A stretch of DNA of 64,000 bases from Pseudomonadota bacterium (lineage in GTDB: Bacteria > Pseudomonadota > Gammaproteobacteria > Steroidobacterales > Steroidobacteraceae), in assembly GCA_023391815.1 (NCBI GenBank), contig JAEWAF010000026.1, forward strand, positions 1 through 64,000, given 5' to 3'. The notes beneath the pieces are model-generated. The model was not told where the DNA came from, searched no databases, and saw only the letters and a list, made by a program, of their open reading frames with translations. Within the stretch, counting starts at the first letter, position 1. Every line of letters begins with the position of its first letter. The position numbers and the translations under genes were made by a program. This document shows positions 8,040 through 17,214 of the stretch, in pieces.

Positions 8040-9986
8040 ATGAATACTCCCGCGACTCAATCCGCGCCGCAGCTGACGCCGCGCGCGATCATTCTTTCGG
8101 TCGTGCTCGCGATGATTCTCGCGGCCGCGAATACCTATCTCGGCTTGTTTGCCGGTCTGACGATCGCCACCGCGATTCCCGCAGCCGTCGTTTCGATGGC
8201 GGTCCTGCGCGTGCTCGGCGGCGGTCACATTCTCGAGAACAACATCGTGCAGACCGGCGCGTCGGCTGGCTCATCGATCGCGGCCGGTGTGATCTTCACG
8301 GTGCCCGCGCTGGTGATTCTCGGGCACTGGACCGATTTCCAATATTGGTGGGTGCTGGCCATCGCCGGTCTCGGTGGCGTGCTCGGCGTATTGTTCTCGG
8401 TGCCGCTGCGTCGTTCGTTGATCGTCGATCAGCAGCTGGCGTTTCCTGAAGGCAAGGCTGCGGCAGAAGTGCTCAAGGCCGGTGAAAATCCCGCCAGCGG
8501 TATACGGGTGCTCGCAGCGGCGTCGGCGCTCGGCGGCCTCGGGAAATTGATCGCGGCCAGCGGCCTACGCCTGGTTCCGGATACGGCGGCGTTCGGCAGC
8601 TTCGTCGGCAAAGGCATCGCGTACATGGGAACGAACCTGTCGCCGGCGCTGCTCGGCGTGGGTTACATCGTCGGCCTGAACATCGGCATCGTGGTGGTGG
8701 GCGGCGGCATTCTCTCCTGGAACATCGCTACTCCGATCTACAGCGCGTTCTTCCTCGACGGCAATCCAGAGCTCGCGGCGCGCCTGGTCGGTGCCAGCGC
8801 TGAAGATGCGGCCGGCGCGATCTGGAGCGCGGAGGTCCGGTATCTGGGCGTCGGCGCAATGCTGGTCGGCGGTATCTGGACGCTGATCTCCTTGCGCAAG
8901 TCACTCATGTCCGGTGTTCGCAGCGGTCTGGACGCGGCACGCGCGGGCGCGGCGAAAGTGGTCGCCGAAACGGAGAAGGATCTGCCGATGAAGGCCGTGC
9001 TGATCGGCCTGATTGCGTTTACCTTGCCGCTCGCCGGTCTGTATCACGCGATCGTGCAGAACTTCGCGGTCTCCATCCCGATGACCATCATCATGATCGT
9101 CGCCGGGTTCCTGTTCAGCTCGGTGTCCGCATACATGGCGGGCCTGGTGGGTTCATCGAACAATCCCGTCTCGGGCATCACCATCGGCACCATTCTGTTC
9201 GCGTCGGTGGTGCTGGCGGCACTCATGGGCAGCAATGCTCCGCTGGGCCCGGTGGCCGCGATCGTGATCGGCGCGGTGGTCTGCTGTGCGGCGGCCGTCG
9301 CCGGCGACAACCTGCAGGATCTGAAGTGCGGCTACATGATCGGCGCGACCCCATGGCGCCAGCAGGTCATGCTGGCCATCGGCGCGGCGTCCTGTGCGCT
9401 GGTGATGGCGCCAGTATTGAATCTGCTCGCGAAGGCTTACGGCATCGGCGTGCCCACGCCCGATCATCCGAATCCGTTGCTGGCGCCACAGGCCACGCTG
9501 ATGGCTTCGGTGGCGAAGGGCTTGTTTGGCGGCGAGTTGCCCTGGGACATGATCTGGGTCGGTGCGGCGATCGGCGCGGCCATCATCATCTGCGACGAGA
9601 TCCTGAAGAAGCGCGGCTCCAACTTCCGCACCCCGGTGCTCGCCGGCGCGATCGGAATTTATCTGCCGTTGGATTTGACCGTGCCGATCTTCCTGGGCGG
9701 TGTGCTGGCGCACCTGGTCGAACGCGCGGCGGGAGTTCACAACGATCCCGAGGCCGCCGAACGTATCCATCGCCAGGGCGTGCTGTTCTCCGCCGGCTTG
9801 ATCACGGGCGAGGCGCTGCTGGGCATCGTGATCGCCATTCCCATCGTGTCCAGCGGGCGGGCGGATGTGCTGGCGCTGCCTCAGTCGCTGCAGTTCGGCG
9901 AGCTGGTCGGCCTCGCGATCTTCGCCGTGATCGGCTGGATCCTGTATCGGGTGGCGGTGAAAGGCGCGCTCAATCAGTCGAGCTGA
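8040..9986 (+). CDS. OPT-family oligopeptide transporter
   Basis: This 648-residue polytopic membrane protein has about 15 hydrophobic helices and belongs to the bacterial branch of the oligopeptide transporter family. That family imports short peptides and sometimes metal-peptide complexes. Visible landmarks are AAANTYLGLFAGLTIATAIP near the start, QQLAFPEGKAAAEVLKAG, and GLVGSSNNPVSGITIGT. The ATG at 8040, four bases after the peptidase stop, gives the expected N-terminus; an upstream in-frame start would run into the peptidase gene. It completes the POT / M2 peptidase / OPT cluster. Confidence 0.92.
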   Translation: MNTPATQSAPQLTPRAIILSVVLAMILAAANTYLGLFAGLTIATAIPAAVVSMAVLRVLGGGHILENNIVQTGASAGSSIAAGVIFTVPALVILGHWTDFQYWWVLAIAGLGGVLGVLFSVPLRRSLIVDQQLAFPEGKAAAEVLKAGENPASGIRVLAAASALGGLGKLIAASGLRLVPDTAAFGSFVGKGIAYMGTNLSPALLGVGYIVGLNIGIVVVGGGILSWNIATPIYSAFFLDGNPELAARLVGASAEDAAGAIWSAEVRYLGVGAMLVGGIWTLISLRKSLMSGVRSGLDAARAGAAKVVAETEKDLPMKAVLIGLIAFTLPLAGLYHAIVQNFAVSIPMTIIMIVAGFLFSSVSAYMAGLVGSSNNPVSGITIGTILFASVVLAALMGSNAPLGPVAAIVIGAVVCCAAAVAGDNLQDLKCGYMIGATPWRQQVMLAIGAASCALVMAPVLNLLAKAYGIGVPTPDHPNPLLAPQATLMASVAKGLFGGELPWDMIWVGAAIGAAIIICDEILKKRGSNFRTPVLAGAIGIYLPLDLTVPIFLGGVLAHLVERAAGVHNDPEAAERIHRQGVLFSAGLITGEALLGIVIAIPIVSSGRADVLALPQSLQFGELVGLAIFAVIGWILYRVAVKGALNQSS

Positions 9987-9989
9987 ACG

Positions 9990-10364
9990 CTACTTCTTCA
10001 TCGTGATCACTTCGACGCGGCCGCTGTTGGCGATCATGCCGGAGGCCAGCCAGGAAGTGATGCTGACGATCAGTGACGCGCCCAGCGCGGTCCAGAAGCT
10101 GTCGATGCTGAATCCGCTCAGCAACGCCGCGACCAGGCCGAGCATGCCGGCGTTGATGACCAGCAGAAACAGGCCGAGAGACAACAGGGTCAGCGGCAAG
10201 GTCAGGATCACGGCGATGGGCCGGACGATCGCATTGACGATGCCGAGCAGGACCGCGGCCGCGAGCAACGTGACCGGACCGTCGAAGCTCAGTCCGTCGA
10301 AGATTTGGGTGGCCAGCCACAGGCCCAGGGCGACGATGGCGGCTCTCAGGAAAAATCCGGTCAT
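9990..10364 (-). CDS. Phage holin family 4-like small membrane protein
   Basis: This 124-residue protein has four hydrophobic helices (FLRAAIVALGLWLATQIF; LLAAAVLLGIVNAIVRP; LPLTLLSLGLFLLVINAGML; a C-terminal helix) and matches the chromosomal family named phage holin family 4-2 (YvlD-like). Members are common in bacteria, are not tied to prophages, and have no settled function. The ATG at 10364 starts just before the first helix; the upstream extension has no membrane character. It converges on the OPT gene with a 3-bp gap. Confidence 0.75.
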   Translation of the reverse strand: MTGFFLRAAIVALGLWLATQIFDGLSFDGPVTLLAAAVLLGIVNAIVRPIAVILTLPLTLLSLGLFLLVINAGMLGLVAALLSGFSIDSFWTALGASLIVSITSWLASGMIANSGRVEVITMKK

Positions 10365-10465
10365 GATGCGATCCTCGTGACGCGACGGGTAAGCTACGGC
10401 GCACGTGCCGGCCATGATACGACCGATATGGAGCCGGCCCGCAACTTCGTCAATGAGGGAACGCA

Positions 10466-10864
10466 ATGCCTTTCGTCGCCATCGTCACCGTCGTGGCCCT
10501 GCTGCAATACCTCTGGCTGGGAATGCAGGTGGCGTTGGCCCGCACCAGGTATGGGGTGGCCGCGCCCGCCACGACCGGGCACGAGACCTTCGAACGGCAT
10601 TTCCGGGTGCATATGAACACTCAGGAACAGCTGGTGATCTTCCTGCCGTCGTTGTGGATTTTCGCCGTTTACATCAGTCCGCTGTGGGCGGCGGCGCTGG
10701 GCGTGGTGTTCATTCTGGGCCGCGCGATCTATGCGATGGCATATGTCCGCGATCCCAAGTCCCGGTCGCTCGGCTTCGGTCTGACTGCCTTCCCGGTGCT
10801 GGTGATGATGATCGGGATCGTTGTCTGGGCGATTCGCGCGATTCTGATCGGCGCCGCCGCTTAG
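10466..10864 (+). CDS. MAPEG-family membrane protein
   Basis: This 132-residue four-helix membrane protein is of the MAPEG type (membrane-associated proteins in eicosanoid and glutathione metabolism). The signature region FERHFRVHMNTQEQLVIFLPSLW holds the conserved N-x-x-E-x-x pattern of the family. Bacterial members are thought to be glutathione transferases or peroxidases, but the substrate here is unknown. It is a single gene between minus-strand neighbours. Confidence 0.85.
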   Translation: MPFVAIVTVVALLQYLWLGMQVALARTRYGVAAPATTGHETFERHFRVHMNTQEQLVIFLPSLWIFAVYISPLWAAALGVVFILGRAIYAMAYVRDPKSRSLGFGLTAFPVLVMMIGIVVWAIRAILIGAAA

Positions 10865-10868
10865 AACG

Positions 10869-11900
10869 TCACTCCGGCGCTCGCCGCAGCGCTCGATCCT
10901 GCTGCATGTTCTGATCGGCCAGGATCATCAGCTCCTTGGGATAGAGATGATCCTCGGGGAAGTTCGCCGTGCCCACATTCACGTTGGCGCGGATCAGCCG
11001 GTTCGCGACCGAGACGGTACCGGCATACACGTTGTTACGAATGCGCGTGGCGATCGCGCCGCCCATCGCCGAATCGGCCTCGGTCAGCAGCACCACGAAC
11101 TCATCGCCACCGAGCCGGGCGGCGACGTCCGAAGTACGAATGGAACGAGTGATGGCGGCGGCAACCGCGCCGAGCACCTGGCTGCCCGCCTCGTGGCCCA
11201 TGGTTTCGTTGATGCTCGCCAGGTTGTCCACGTCGACGACCACGATCGTATAAGGCCGCCCGAAACGCTCGGCCTTGCGATGTTCCTGCTGAAGAATTTC
11301 TTCGAACGAGCGCAGGTTCAGCAGACCGGTCAGCGCGTCGGTCGAGGCCAGATCGCTGATCCTTTGCACGGCGCTGTTCATCTGCTCGATCAACGCCGCG
11401 ATGATCAATGCAACGGCCGCGCCCGGCGCGAGCACGCTCAACAAATGCACGCCGAACTCCGGACCGCCGATATCCACCAGCGGAGTCAGCGCGCCCAGGA
11501 TGAAGCCGACGGCCGCGATCGCCGTCGTGACCACCAGCACCACCCACCAGCGACCGAAGGCGAGCGACGCGCCGACAAGTGGGATCAAGTACAACGGCAC
11601 GATGAAGCTGCGTGCCGAGCCGGTGGCGATAGCAAACAAAGTGATGCAGACGATCAGCGCCGCCACATCGATGCAGTGCTGACGAGCGATCGGTCGTTGG
11701 AACGCCGGTACCGTACGCGAGAACAGAATGCTGACAGTCAGCAGCCCAAGCGCCGCCGCGGCCAGCATGGGCCGCTCGACCGAAGCGGGAACGAACGCGA
11801 ACTGGAGCGCGCCGATCGCCAGCGTCAATAGCTCGAGGCACAGCAACGCCCTGGCGGCAAATCCCTGTGTTTGGGCCGCTGCAGGCTGAGCCGTGCGCAT
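10869..11900 (-). CDS. Membrane-anchored diguanylate cyclase (GGDEF)
   Basis: This 343-residue protein has about six N-terminal membrane helices (residues 15-180) followed by a GGDEF domain. The active-site motif is intact (ARLGGDEF), so it should make c-di-GMP from GTP. RTSD five residues before GGDEF fits the RxxD inhibitory site, suggesting product feedback. The entry motif reads DALTGLLNLRSF, with Leu in place of the usual Arg of LTGLxNRR. No known sensory domain other than the membrane part is visible. It ends 4 bp from the convergent MAPEG gene. Confidence 0.9.
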   Translation of the reverse strand: MRTAQPAAAQTQGFAARALLCLELLTLAIGALQFAFVPASVERPMLAAAALGLLTVSILFSRTVPAFQRPIARQHCIDVAALIVCITLFAIATGSARSFIVPLYLIPLVGASLAFGRWWVVLVVTTAIAAVGFILGALTPLVDIGGPEFGVHLLSVLAPGAAVALIIAALIEQMNSAVQRISDLASTDALTGLLNLRSFEEILQQEHRKAERFGRPYTIVVVDVDNLASINETMGHEAGSQVLGAVAAAITRSIRTSDVAARLGGDEFVVLLTEADSAMGGAIATRIRNNVYAGTVSVANRLIRANVNVGTANFPEDHLYPKELMILADQNMQQDRALRRAPE

Positions 11901-11906
11901 GCAATG

Positions 11907-13199
11907 TTACGGAGCGCGACTCTGCCGAATGGCGCCGATCGACTTCTGCTGCAAGGTGCTCAGCGCGAGCTGCAGCTCAACGTCATCTTTGCTGCCGTAG
12001 GAATCGGTCACGTCAACGCCTTCCTTCGGCTTCGGCACATCGGCGTCGCTGAGGACCACGTCCGGCTTGATGCCCTTCTCGTGAATCGACGCACCGGACG
12101 GGGTGAAATATTTCGAAGTCGTCAGCTTGATCGCGTGGCCGTCGGACAGCGGCAGCACCGTCTGCACCGAGCCCTTGCCGTAGGTCTGATGACCGACCAG
12201 CGTGGCGCGGTGATGATCTTGCAAGGCGCCCGCGACGATCTCCGACGCGGAGGCCGAGTTGCCATTCACGAGCACCACGATCGGCGCACCGTCGAGCGCG
12301 TCGCCGGGGCGAGCATCCATTTCGAAACGAGCGTCCGGGGTGCGGCCGTTGGCCGTGACGATGACACCGTCGTTCAGAAACACGTCGGACACGCCGACTG
12401 CCGCTTCGAGCACGCCGCCGGGATTGTTACGAAGGTCCAGCACCAGACCGCTCAGCGGCGCGCCGTTCTTTTTCTTCAACGACGCGAGCGAGCGTTCCAG
12501 ATCCGAGGTGGTCGTTTCGCTGAAATGCGAGATCCGCACATAGCCAACGCCGCCGTCCAGCATCTGGTCGCGCACGCTGTGGACCTGCACGGCGGCGCGG
12601 GACAGTGTGAATTCCATGGGATCTTTCACATCGGCGCGCGCGATGCTGATCTTCACCGCCGTGCCGGCCTTGCCACGCATGCGATCGATCGTGTCGGTGA
12701 GGCTGTCGACGCTGACCGGCACGCCGTCGACCGCGAGGATGGTGTCGCCGGCGAGCACGCCCGCCTTGTGCGCCGGGGTGCCGTCGATCGGATTCACCAC
12801 CTTCACCACGCCGTTCTCCAGCGCGACTTCGATGCCGACGCCGAAATATTCACCGGTGGTGCTGATCCGGATGTCGTCGAACTCCTGCGGGTCGAGAAAT
12901 GCCGAGTGCGCGTCCAGATCGGAAATCATGCCGCGGATGGCGGCCTCGATCAGCTCCTGATCGGAGATCTTTTCAACATATTCCTTGCGGACGTGCTCGA
13001 GCACTTCGGCGAGCAGGCGCGCGTCCTGCCAGGGCACCGACTTGTCGGCGTCGCTATCGCTCTCCTCGCTCACGGCCGCCGCCGGCGGCTCGATCTCCCT
13101 TTGCGCCTGGACCGTACGCCCCACCGACAGGCCAAAGCCCATGATGACGCCCACGCCGAGCACCAGCGCGAAACGGAACGGCATGACTGCGCGCGACAT
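11907..13199 (-). CDS. S41-family carboxy-terminal processing protease (CtpA type)
   Basis: This is a periplasmic or membrane-tethered serine protease of about 430 residues. A signal/anchor helix (FRFALVLGVGVIMGFGLSV) is followed by a helical region, a PDZ domain (EYFGVGIEVALENGVVKVVNPIDG) and the S41 catalytic core. The Ser-Lys dyad is visible as NGNSASASEI and YGKGSVQT. CtpA-type proteases trim or degrade envelope proteins, including peptidoglycan hydrolases, and often sit beside envC as here. A TTG at 13217 extends the frame by six codons; the ATG at 13199 is preferred. Confidence 0.92.
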   Translation of the reverse strand: MSRAVMPFRFALVLGVGVIMGFGLSVGRTVQAQREIEPPAAAVSEESDSDADKSVPWQDARLLAEVLEHVRKEYVEKISDQELIEAAIRGMISDLDAHSAFLDPQEFDDIRISTTGEYFGVGIEVALENGVVKVVNPIDGTPAHKAGVLAGDTILAVDGVPVSVDSLTDTIDRMRGKAGTAVKISIARADVKDPMEFTLSRAAVQVHSVRDQMLDGGVGYVRISHFSETTTSDLERSLASLKKKNGAPLSGLVLDLRNNPGGVLEAAVGVSDVFLNDGVIVTANGRTPDARFEMDARPGDALDGAPIVVLVNGNSASASEIVAGALQDHHRATLVGHQTYGKGSVQTVLPLSDGHAIKLTTSKYFTPSGASIHEKGIKPDVVLSDADVPKPKEGVDVTDSYGSKDDVELQLALSTLQQKSIGAIRQSRAP

Positions 13200-13575
13200 T
13201 AGAGAATGTGAATTCAAGTTCGGCGGCCTTTAAACATAGTACAGGTCCAACACGCGGCGACAATGCGGCCCCGGGCGCCGACAGTCCGGGACGCCGTTCA
13301 AGGAATGGCCAAAAGATCCTGCAAGGGAGAGATCACGATAATCGAACCGTGGCCCCCGTCAAAGCGTGCCGCTCAAGGCTGTCAGCTCGACGCCCGCAGC
13401 GGCAATCAGTCCGCTGCTGAATCAGGTGACCCCTTGGTGCGGACGCGTCCTGGCCGCGCGGAACGATGCGCGGACAGTCGCTGGAAATAATCGCAACGAT
13501 TGTGACGACGACTTCGCCGCCTACATGCCGGCAATGGTTTTCGTGGGTGCGATTCAGGTGATCTCGTAGCCGCGG
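13200..13575. other. Intergenic region between envC and ctpA
   Basis: This 376-bp stretch lies between two minus-strand genes. Short plus-strand frames cross it, but they lack family resemblance and ribosome binding sites. I see no RNA gene or strong repeat. It presumably holds the promoter of the S41 protease gene. Confidence 0.4.
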
Positions 13576-14745
13576 TTAACGTTTCATCAACCACTCGGCC
13601 GGGTCGAGCGCCGTCCGACCTTTGCGGATCTCGAAATACAAACCCGGCTTGCCCATACCGGCCGCGTCACCGACCGCGGCGAGCACATCGCCAGGCTGAA
13701 CGCGATCGCCGACGCGGCGATACACCTGTTCGTTGTGACCATACAAACTCATATAGCCGCCGCCGTGATCGACCACGACGAGCAGACCCAATCCTGGCAG
13801 CCAGTCCGCATATACGACGCGGCCATAATAGGGAGAGCGCACTTGAGTGCCGCGCTCGGCGCCGATGACCATGCCCTGCCATTTCAAAGGACCGCCGGCC
13901 CGCAACGTCCCGAAGCGCGCGAGCAGCGAGCCTTTCACCGGCCACGGCAATTTGCCCTTCACGCGCAGGAACGGCTGCTCCGACAGCTCGGGAAATTCCT
14001 CGATGGCCCGGCGCAGCTCCTCGACGAGTTTTTCCAATGCCTGCGCTTCGCGTTGCAGTTTGGCCAGCTCGTCGTTGCGATTCTTGATCGTCGATTGCAC
14101 CTGGGCCAGCGTGCGGGCGCGTTGATCGCGCGCGCCGGCGAGTGTCTTCACATCCTTCGCCTGGTCATCCTCGAGCTGGCGCAGCTGCGCGGTCTCGGCG
14201 GCAATGCTCTCCGAGAGCAGCTCGAGATGCGCCAGATGCTCGCTGATGGCAGTGATGCGCTCGGCGCGCGCCCGGCCGAAATATCCGTAGTACGCGATCA
14301 TGCGGCCCAGCCCTGCAGGGTCCTGCTGATTGAGCAGCAGCTTCAGCTGCTCCTGCCGGCCATTCATATAAGCAACCCGAACTTCGGCGGCGAGCGCATC
14401 CCGCTCGTCCTCGATGCGCTTGTTGGTGGCCTGCTGCTCGGCCTTGAGATCCGCGAGCCGATTTTCGGCGGCGATCCGGCGTGCGCGGACATCGGACAGC
14501 CGTTCACGCGCCGACTGGATCTTCAGCTCGGCTTCCTTCACCTGTCCGGCCAGCGCGTCACGTCGCTCCGCCTCCGCCTGGATGCTCCGGCGGATGGAGT
14601 CGATTCGATTACGGACCTGCTTGAGCTCGGCTTCCTTGGCGGCAGGGGTGGGCGCGCCGGCGGCCGTGGCTTGAAAAGCCGTGGCCCCCAACCCAAGTGT
14701 GCAGATGACCGCGAAGGCGGCGATGACAGTTCGCAAATTTGACAT
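13576..14745 (-). CDS. envC: Murein hydrolase activator EnvC
   Basis: This 389-residue periplasmic protein activates the amidases AmiA/AmiB at the division site. A signal peptide (about residues 1-28) is followed by a long coiled coil (residues 35-250, very rich in Glu, Arg, Lys and Gln) and a C-terminal LytM/M23 domain. The domain is degenerate: the zinc-binding HxxxD site reads WQGMVIGAERG and the HxH motif reads LYFEIRKG, so it should not cut murein itself, as known for EnvC. It is followed by the S41 protease on the same strand. Confidence 0.92.
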   Translation of the reverse strand: MSNLRTVIAAFAVICTLGLGATAFQATAAGAPTPAAKEAELKQVRNRIDSIRRSIQAEAERRDALAGQVKEAELKIQSARERLSDVRARRIAAENRLADLKAEQQATNKRIEDERDALAAEVRVAYMNGRQEQLKLLLNQQDPAGLGRMIAYYGYFGRARAERITAISEHLAHLELLSESIAAETAQLRQLEDDQAKDVKTLAGARDQRARTLAQVQSTIKNRNDELAKLQREAQALEKLVEELRRAIEEFPELSEQPFLRVKGKLPWPVKGSLLARFGTLRAGGPLKWQGMVIGAERGTQVRSPYYGRVVYADWLPGLGLLVVVDHGGGYMSLYGHNEQVYRRVGDRVQPGDVLAAVGDAAGMGKPGLYFEIRKGRTALDPAEWLMKR

Positions 14746-14854
14746 TGGCTAGGCGAAACGCAGCTCCCGCTCGCCGGGAACTTGGCTGAGCAGCCCGGCT
14801 GTTATACTTCGCGCCCTTTTGCCAGCCCCACGGGACGAATCCCGACCTGCTGCA

Positions 14855-15301
14855 ATGAATCGATTCTTTGAATACACCACCAACCATCCGTTCCTGGTCG
14901 CCGCTGCGGCGATTCTCGCCGTTCTTGCGATCGTGATCGAGATGCGTCAGCGCTCTCGCGGCGCCAGTGCCATCGGCACCGCGGACGCGGTCCGGCTCGC
15001 CAACACCGGCGCGCTGGTGGTCGACGTTCGAGACAGCAAGGACTACGAGGCCGGGCACATTATCGAGGCGCGCCACATTCCCGCGGCGGAAATTGCCAGC
15101 CGCGCGGAATCCTTGAAGAAATTCAAGGAGAAGCCGGTCATCCTCTACTGCGATGCCGGTATGACCTCGGCCGGAGCCGCGCGCCAGCTGCGCGCTTCCG
15201 GCTTCAACAAAGTGGTGACCTTGAGCGGTGGTCTGAACAGCTGGCGGCAGGAGAATCTGCCGTTGGTGAAGGGTGCCGCCAGGAAGGACGGGAAGCACTG
15301 A
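14855..15301 (+). CDS. Membrane-anchored rhodanese domain protein (YibN-like)
   Basis: This is a 148-residue protein with one N-terminal membrane helix (FLVAAAAILAVLAIVIEM) and a single rhodanese domain. The active-site Cys99 lies in ILYCDAGMTS, so sulfur transfer or thiol chemistry is possible. The order rhodanese-grxC-secB-gpsA matches the yibN locus of Escherichia coli. The ATG at 14855 is chosen because the residues upstream are not membrane-like. Its TGA shares a base with the grxC ATG (TGATG), pointing to coupled translation. Confidence 0.87.
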   Translation: MNRFFEYTTNHPFLVAAAAILAVLAIVIEMRQRSRGASAIGTADAVRLANTGALVVDVRDSKDYEAGHIIEARHIPAAEIASRAESLKKFKEKPVILYCDAGMTSAGAARQLRASGFNKVVTLSGGLNSWRQENLPLVKGAARKDGKH

Positions 15302-15567
15302 TGAGCGAGATCGTGATGTATTCAACCGCGTGGTGCGGCTACTGCCAGCGCGCGCGCAATCTGTTCGAGCGCAAAGGCGTGGCGTTTCGTGAGATCAAGG
15401 TCGACGAAGTGCCCGGCGAGCGCGAAGTGATGCTGCAGAAAAGTAACGGACGCCGGACCGTGCCGCAGATCTTCATCGGCGAGCGCCATGTCGGCGGCTA
15501 CGACGACCTCGCCGCTCTCGATAGAGCCGGTGAATTGGATAAACTGCTCGCCCAATTGCCCAAGTAA
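15301..15567 (+). CDS. grxC: Glutaredoxin 3
   Basis: This 88-residue glutaredoxin reduces disulfides and glutathione mixed disulfides in the cytosol. The dithiol active site is Cys12-Gly-Tyr-Cys15 (the Escherichia coli enzyme has CPYC). The TVPQIFIG cis-Pro motif and GGYDDLAAL glutathione-binding motif are intact. It overlaps the rhodanese stop by one base and precedes secB. Confidence 0.93.
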   Translation: MSEIVMYSTAWCGYCQRARNLFERKGVAFREIKVDEVPGEREVMLQKSNGRRTVPQIFIGERHVGGYDDLAALDRAGELDKLLAQLPK

Positions 15568-15684
15568 AGCGGTCGCCGGTTCACACCTGGCGTAACCTCA
15601 GGGGCCCGAGCGGCGCGGGTCCGGTCACATTCGTGTATTCCGCGCCCACTATTATTCGACGAATACGACAGAGGACTCGACATC

Positions 15685-16182
15685 ATGGTTGACGAAGTAC
15701 CCGCCTCCAACGGCCAGAACGCCGATCCCAATGCGCCGCAGTTCGCGCCGCAGGCGGTGTATCTGAAAGACGTGTCTTTCGAGGCGCCGACCGGCCCGCG
15801 CGTCAATCCGAACACGAACCCGACCATCAATCTGAACCTCAACACCGCGGTCAACGACATCGGCGGTGACATGAAGGAGGTCGTGCTGACCGTGCGCGTC
15901 GAAGCGCAGGCGGACAACAAGACGCTGTGGTTGGTCGAGCTGCAGCAGGCTGGCGCGTTCGGCATCCGCAACGTGCCGCAGGGCGATATGCAGCGCCTGC
16001 TCGGCATCTTCTGTCCGAACTACTTGCTGCCTTATGCGCGCCAGGTGATCTCGGACTTGTTGATGAAGGGCGGCTTCCCGCCGTTCCTGTTGCCGCCCGT
16101 GAACTTCGACGCGCTGTTCGCGCAGGCCGCGGCTCGCGCTCAACAGCAGCCGGCCGCTCCGGGCGCTCCTTCCGTCAACTGA
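15685..16182 (+). CDS. secB: Protein-export chaperone SecB
   Basis: This 165-residue cytosolic chaperone keeps preproteins unfolded and hands them to SecA. Conserved blocks include VYLKDVSFEAP, the beta-strand EVVLTVRVEAQ, FGIRNVPQGDMQRLLGIFCPNYLLPYAR and GGFPPFLLPPVNFDALF. The Ala/Gln/Pro-rich tail is typical of this family outside enterics. It sits in the grxC-secB-gpsA order; gpsA starts 9 bp later. Confidence 0.95.
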   Translation: MVDEVPASNGQNADPNAPQFAPQAVYLKDVSFEAPTGPRVNPNTNPTINLNLNTAVNDIGGDMKEVVLTVRVEAQADNKTLWLVELQQAGAFGIRNVPQGDMQRLLGIFCPNYLLPYARQVISDLLMKGGFPPFLLPPVNFDALFAQAAARAQQQPAAPGAPSVN

Positions 16183-16191
16183 TCGCTCGCC

Positions 16192-17214
16192 ATGTCTGTC
16201 GCGCCAACGGCGGCAGCCGGCGGCTCAACATGCGTGGTGCTGGGCGCCGGCTCCTGGGGCACGGCGCTCGCGATTCAGCTGGCTCGGGTCGCGCTTCCCA
16301 CCTTGCTGTGGGGGCGCGATTCGACACATCTCGCCGAGCTTCAACGCGATCGGCGTAACGCGCGTTATCTTCCGGACGCGCTCTTTCCCGAGCAGCTGCG
16401 CATCGAGCCGGATTTGAAGACGTCGTTGCAAGCCAGCCGCGATGTCATCGTGGCTGTGCCCAGTCATGCCCTGCGCGGCATGCTCGAAGAGATCGCTCCT
16501 CATTTGTTACCGGATGCGCGCGTCGCATGGGCGACCAAGGGATTCGAAGTTTCGACGGGCTTGTTGCCGCATCAGGTCGCTCGCGAAGTGCTCGGCGAGA
16601 GTGTGCCGACAGCGGTGATTTCGGGGCCGACGTTCGCCAGGGAAGTGGGGGCCGGTCTGCCAACGGCGATGACGATCGCCGCGACCGATCCTGCTTACGC
16701 TGCTGAGCTCGCGCAACGTTTCTCCGGTCAGAACTTCCGTGCTTATACGTCGACCGACATCACCGGTGTCGAGGTCGGCGGTGCGATCAAGAATGTGATG
16801 GCGATTGGCGCGGGTATTTCCGACGGGCTGGGCTTCGGCGCGAACACGCGCATTGCGCTGATTGCGCGTGGCCTCGTTGAAATGACGCGTTTAGGGGTGG
16901 CGCTCGGCGCGAAAAAAGAAACATTCATGGGACTGGCCGGGCTCGGCGATCTGGTGCTCACGTGCACGGATAACCAGTCGCGCAATCGGCGGTTCGGCTT
17001 GGCGCTGGCGTCGGGTGAGAAGGTCGATGCCGCGCAGAAGACGATCGGTCAGGTCGTCGAGGGCGTGCTGGCCGCCAATGCGGTTCGGATGGTTGCTCAG
17101 CGCGCGGGCGTGGAGATGCCGATTTGCGAGCAGGTGTACCGCGTCGTCTATGAAGGCGTCGCGCCGAAAGATGCCGTGAAGGAATTGATGAGCCGGGCGC
17201 TCAAGCCTGAGTGA
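16192..17214 (+). CDS. gpsA: Glycerol-3-phosphate dehydrogenase [NAD(P)+]
   Basis: This 340-residue enzyme makes sn-glycerol-3-phosphate from dihydroxyacetone phosphate for phospholipid synthesis. The N-terminal Rossmann motif GAGSWGTALA is clear. SGPTFAREVGAGLPTA, the catalytic-lysine region GVEVGGAIKNVMAI and the C-terminal GLGDLVLTCTDNQSRNRRFG follow. The first ten residues are a short variable extension. Its last 14 bases overlap the convergent trmL gene. Confidence 0.95.
   Translation: MSVAPTAAAGGSTCVVLGAGSWGTALAIQLARVALPTLLWGRDSTHLAELQRDRRNARYLPDALFPEQLRIEPDLKTSLQASRDVIVAVPSHALRGMLEEIAPHLLPDARVAWATKGFEVSTGLLPHQVAREVLGESVPTAVISGPTFAREVGAGLPTAMTIAATDPAYAAELAQRFSGQNFRAYTSTDITGVEVGGAIKNVMAIGAGISDGLGFGANTRIALIARGLVEMTRLGVALGAKKETFMGLAGLGDLVLTCTDNQSRNRRFGLALASGEKVDAAQKTIGQVVEGVLAANAVRMVAQRAGVEMPICEQVYRVVYEGVAPKDAVKELMSRALKPE

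Noticed and set aside
9990..10364. Holin-like gene as evidence of a prophage
   Set aside because: This holin-named family is a common chromosomal membrane protein, and no integrase, capsid, tail or lysis genes are nearby.
11871..13202. Plus-strand 443-codon frame opposite the S41 protease
   Set aside because: Shadow of the protease gene with His/Arg/Asp-rich composition and no recognisable motif.
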